DNA of 6,482 nt from an uncultured Pirellulaceae bacterium (lineage in GTDB: Bacteria > Planctomycetota > Planctomycetia > Pirellulales > Pirellulaceae), in assembly GCA_934255105.1 (NCBI GenBank), contig CAKQNH010000277.1, forward strand, positions 1 through 6,482. Reading direction: 5' to 3'. Under the pieces are notes generated by a model that worked only from the letters and a program-made list of their open reading frames with translations, made no database searches and was not told the origin of the DNA. The translations under genes were made by a program, and so were the position numbers. Below are positions 5,825-6,482 of this stretch, one piece after another (positions within the stretch are counted from its first letter, which is position 1; each line of letters opens with the position of its first letter).

Positions 5825-6482
5825 ATGTCGCATCGCAATGCTCTCGAACATCCTGTCCGGCCAGCTAGCCTGCAGGCTAGCTCTCGGACTAGTCCGCTGG
5901 ACGCTCGGTCGTCTGCGGGGTCGTCTGCGGGGCCTCTCAAAACAGCCGCACATCCCAAGGGAGCGAACTCCAGGGGGACAGAGCTTGGGGCCGAGCAATT
6001 GGCCGTGCTGCAGCGATTGTCTCAGGAGATCGCTCAACTGGAGACGTCGGTCGGGCGCTCGGGAGAGCAGACTCTACGCAGCAGCACCGGCTGTGCGGCT
6101 CTGGACGATCTGCTGCCACGTGGGGGCTACGCGGCGGGAAGTGTCGTCGAATATTTGCGGAGCACCCCTGCGTGCGGCGCGAGCACATTGGTGTGGGTTG
6201 CGGCTGCGGCTGCTCTCGAGGCCACCGACGGTTTTTTAGTTGTGGTCGATACACACCACCATATCTACCCACCGTCGTTGGTCAGCCACGGTATCGACTT
6301 GGCCAAAGTCATCTTTGTGCGACCTCAGTCGCAAGCCGATGCGATGTGGGCCGTCGATCAAGCTCTGCGCACTAAGACGGTAGCGGCGGGGAGCGCCGAA
6401 CTGGAACGGATCGACGACCGCTCCGCCCGGCGACTGCAATTGGCGGCCGAAAGCGGCCAAGGGCTAGCTTTGCTACTGCGCG
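5825..6482 (+). CDS. imuA: ImuA-like RecA-family accessory protein of translesion synthesis, C-terminus cut by window edge
   Basis: My reading gives 219 residues from ATG at 5825 (MSHRNALEHPVRP...) with no stop before the edge. ImuA-type proteins are RecA-related partners of ImuB and DnaE2 in damage-induced mutagenesis. Residues 1-56 are low-complexity and probably disordered. The conserved part begins near LAVLQRLSQEIAQLE (59-73). It continues with TGCAALDDLLPRGGYAAGSV (88-107) and VVEYLRSTPACGASTLVW (107-124), where the P-loop should be, then FLVVVDTHHHIYPP (137-150), the Walker B-like strand. IDLAKVIFVRPQSQADAMWA (157-176), VDQALRT (177-183) and the hallmark RRLQLAAESGQGLALLLR (202-219) follow. 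The P-loop lacks the usual GK[T/S]. About 30-70 residues are probably missing. GGAAAG (5811-5816) precedes the ATG by 8 bases; an in-frame ATG at 5789 and GTG at 6005 are alternative starts. ImuB and DnaE2 genes would be expected beyond the right edge. Confidence 0.82.
   Translation, partial: MSHRNALEHPVRPASLQASSRTSPLDARSSAGSSAGPLKTAAHPKGANSRGTELGAEQLAVLQRLSQEIAQLETSVGRSGEQTLRSSTGCAALDDLLPRGGYAAGSVVEYLRSTPACGASTLVWVAAAAALEATDGFLVVVDTHHHIYPPSLVSHGIDLAKVIFVRPQSQADAMWAVDQALRTKTVAAGSAELERIDDRSARRLQLAAESGQGLALLLR
5863..5882. repeat. Perfect 20-bp palindrome in the 5' part of imuA
   Basis: AGCTAGCCTGCAGGCTAGCT is identical to its own reverse complement over all 20 bases. It begins 38 bases after the likely imuA ATG, in the part encoding the unconserved N-terminal segment (PASLQASS). 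Such symmetry fits a dimeric repressor site, which would make sense if the true start lies further downstream, but it is not a LexA box that I recognise. Confidence 0.6.
5909..5932 (+). repeat. Exact 12-bp tandem duplication within imuA
   Basis: TCGTCTGCGGGG occurs twice head to tail and encodes SSAG-SSAG in the imuA frame. The multiple-of-three unit preserves the frame. It lies in the low-complexity N-terminal segment and looks like replication slippage. Confidence 0.7.

Noticed and set aside
5863..5882. Palindrome as a classical LexA box
   Set aside because: It does not contain the E. coli CTGT-N8-ACAG pattern or the Gram-positive GAAC-N4-GTTC pattern, so no LexA assignment is made.
5781..6239. 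Plus-strand frame of 152 codons overlapping the start of imuA
   Set aside because: Its translation is Arg/Leu/Cys-rich with no recognisable motif, and it stops inside the imuA gene, whose frame shows conserved ImuA motifs to the window end.

Overview
The window looks like bacterial chromosome, most likely from a planctomycete (Pirellulales-like). This is inference: it rests on an ImuA-type mutagenesis protein, a small Lys/Ser-rich helical protein of a style I associate with planctomycetes, mostly single-gene transcription units with wide spacers, and moderately GC-rich coding sequence. I see no transposase, integrase, CRISPR array, tRNA or rRNA. The genes look like core or housekeeping functions.

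Layout, left to right. (1) 1-865, minus: the N-terminal 288 residues of a leucyl (M17, PepA-type) aminopeptidase, cut by the left edge. (2) 866-1084: a divergent spacer. (3) 1085-2296, plus: a complete GlcE-like FAD-binding subunit of glycolate oxidase, with no GlcD or GlcF next to it. (4) 2414-2785, minus: a small basic protein with an N-terminal helical, possibly DNA-binding, part, a disordered linker and a C-terminal helix. (5) 2786-3126: a non-coding spacer with several short inverted and direct repeats. (6) 3127-5337, minus: an exported S9-family (acylaminoacyl/dipeptidyl peptidase-like) serine peptidase with an intact Ser-Asp-His triad. A strong ribosome binding site places its start at 5337 rather than at the longer open start at 5403. 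(7) 5338-5824: a divergent spacer with a direct repeat pair and a GGGCA-rich hairpin cluster. (8) 5825 to the right edge, plus: the N-terminal 219 residues of an ImuA-like protein (RecA-related accessory factor of the ImuA-ImuB-DnaE2 translesion synthesis module). Its early coding region holds a perfect 20-bp palindrome and a 12-bp tandem duplication.

The genes do not form one operon: pepA/glcE and S9 peptidase/imuA are divergent pairs, and glcE converges on the small basic gene. Two peptidases, one predicted cytoplasmic (M17) and one predicted exported (S9), could both serve peptide breakdown, but nothing here links them directly. The items most worth a second look are the ImuA-like gene with its degenerate P-loop and 5' palindrome, the uncharacterised small basic protein, the solitary glcE, and the repeat-bearing spacer at 2786-3126. 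I do not see a convincing wholly new multi-gene system in this window.
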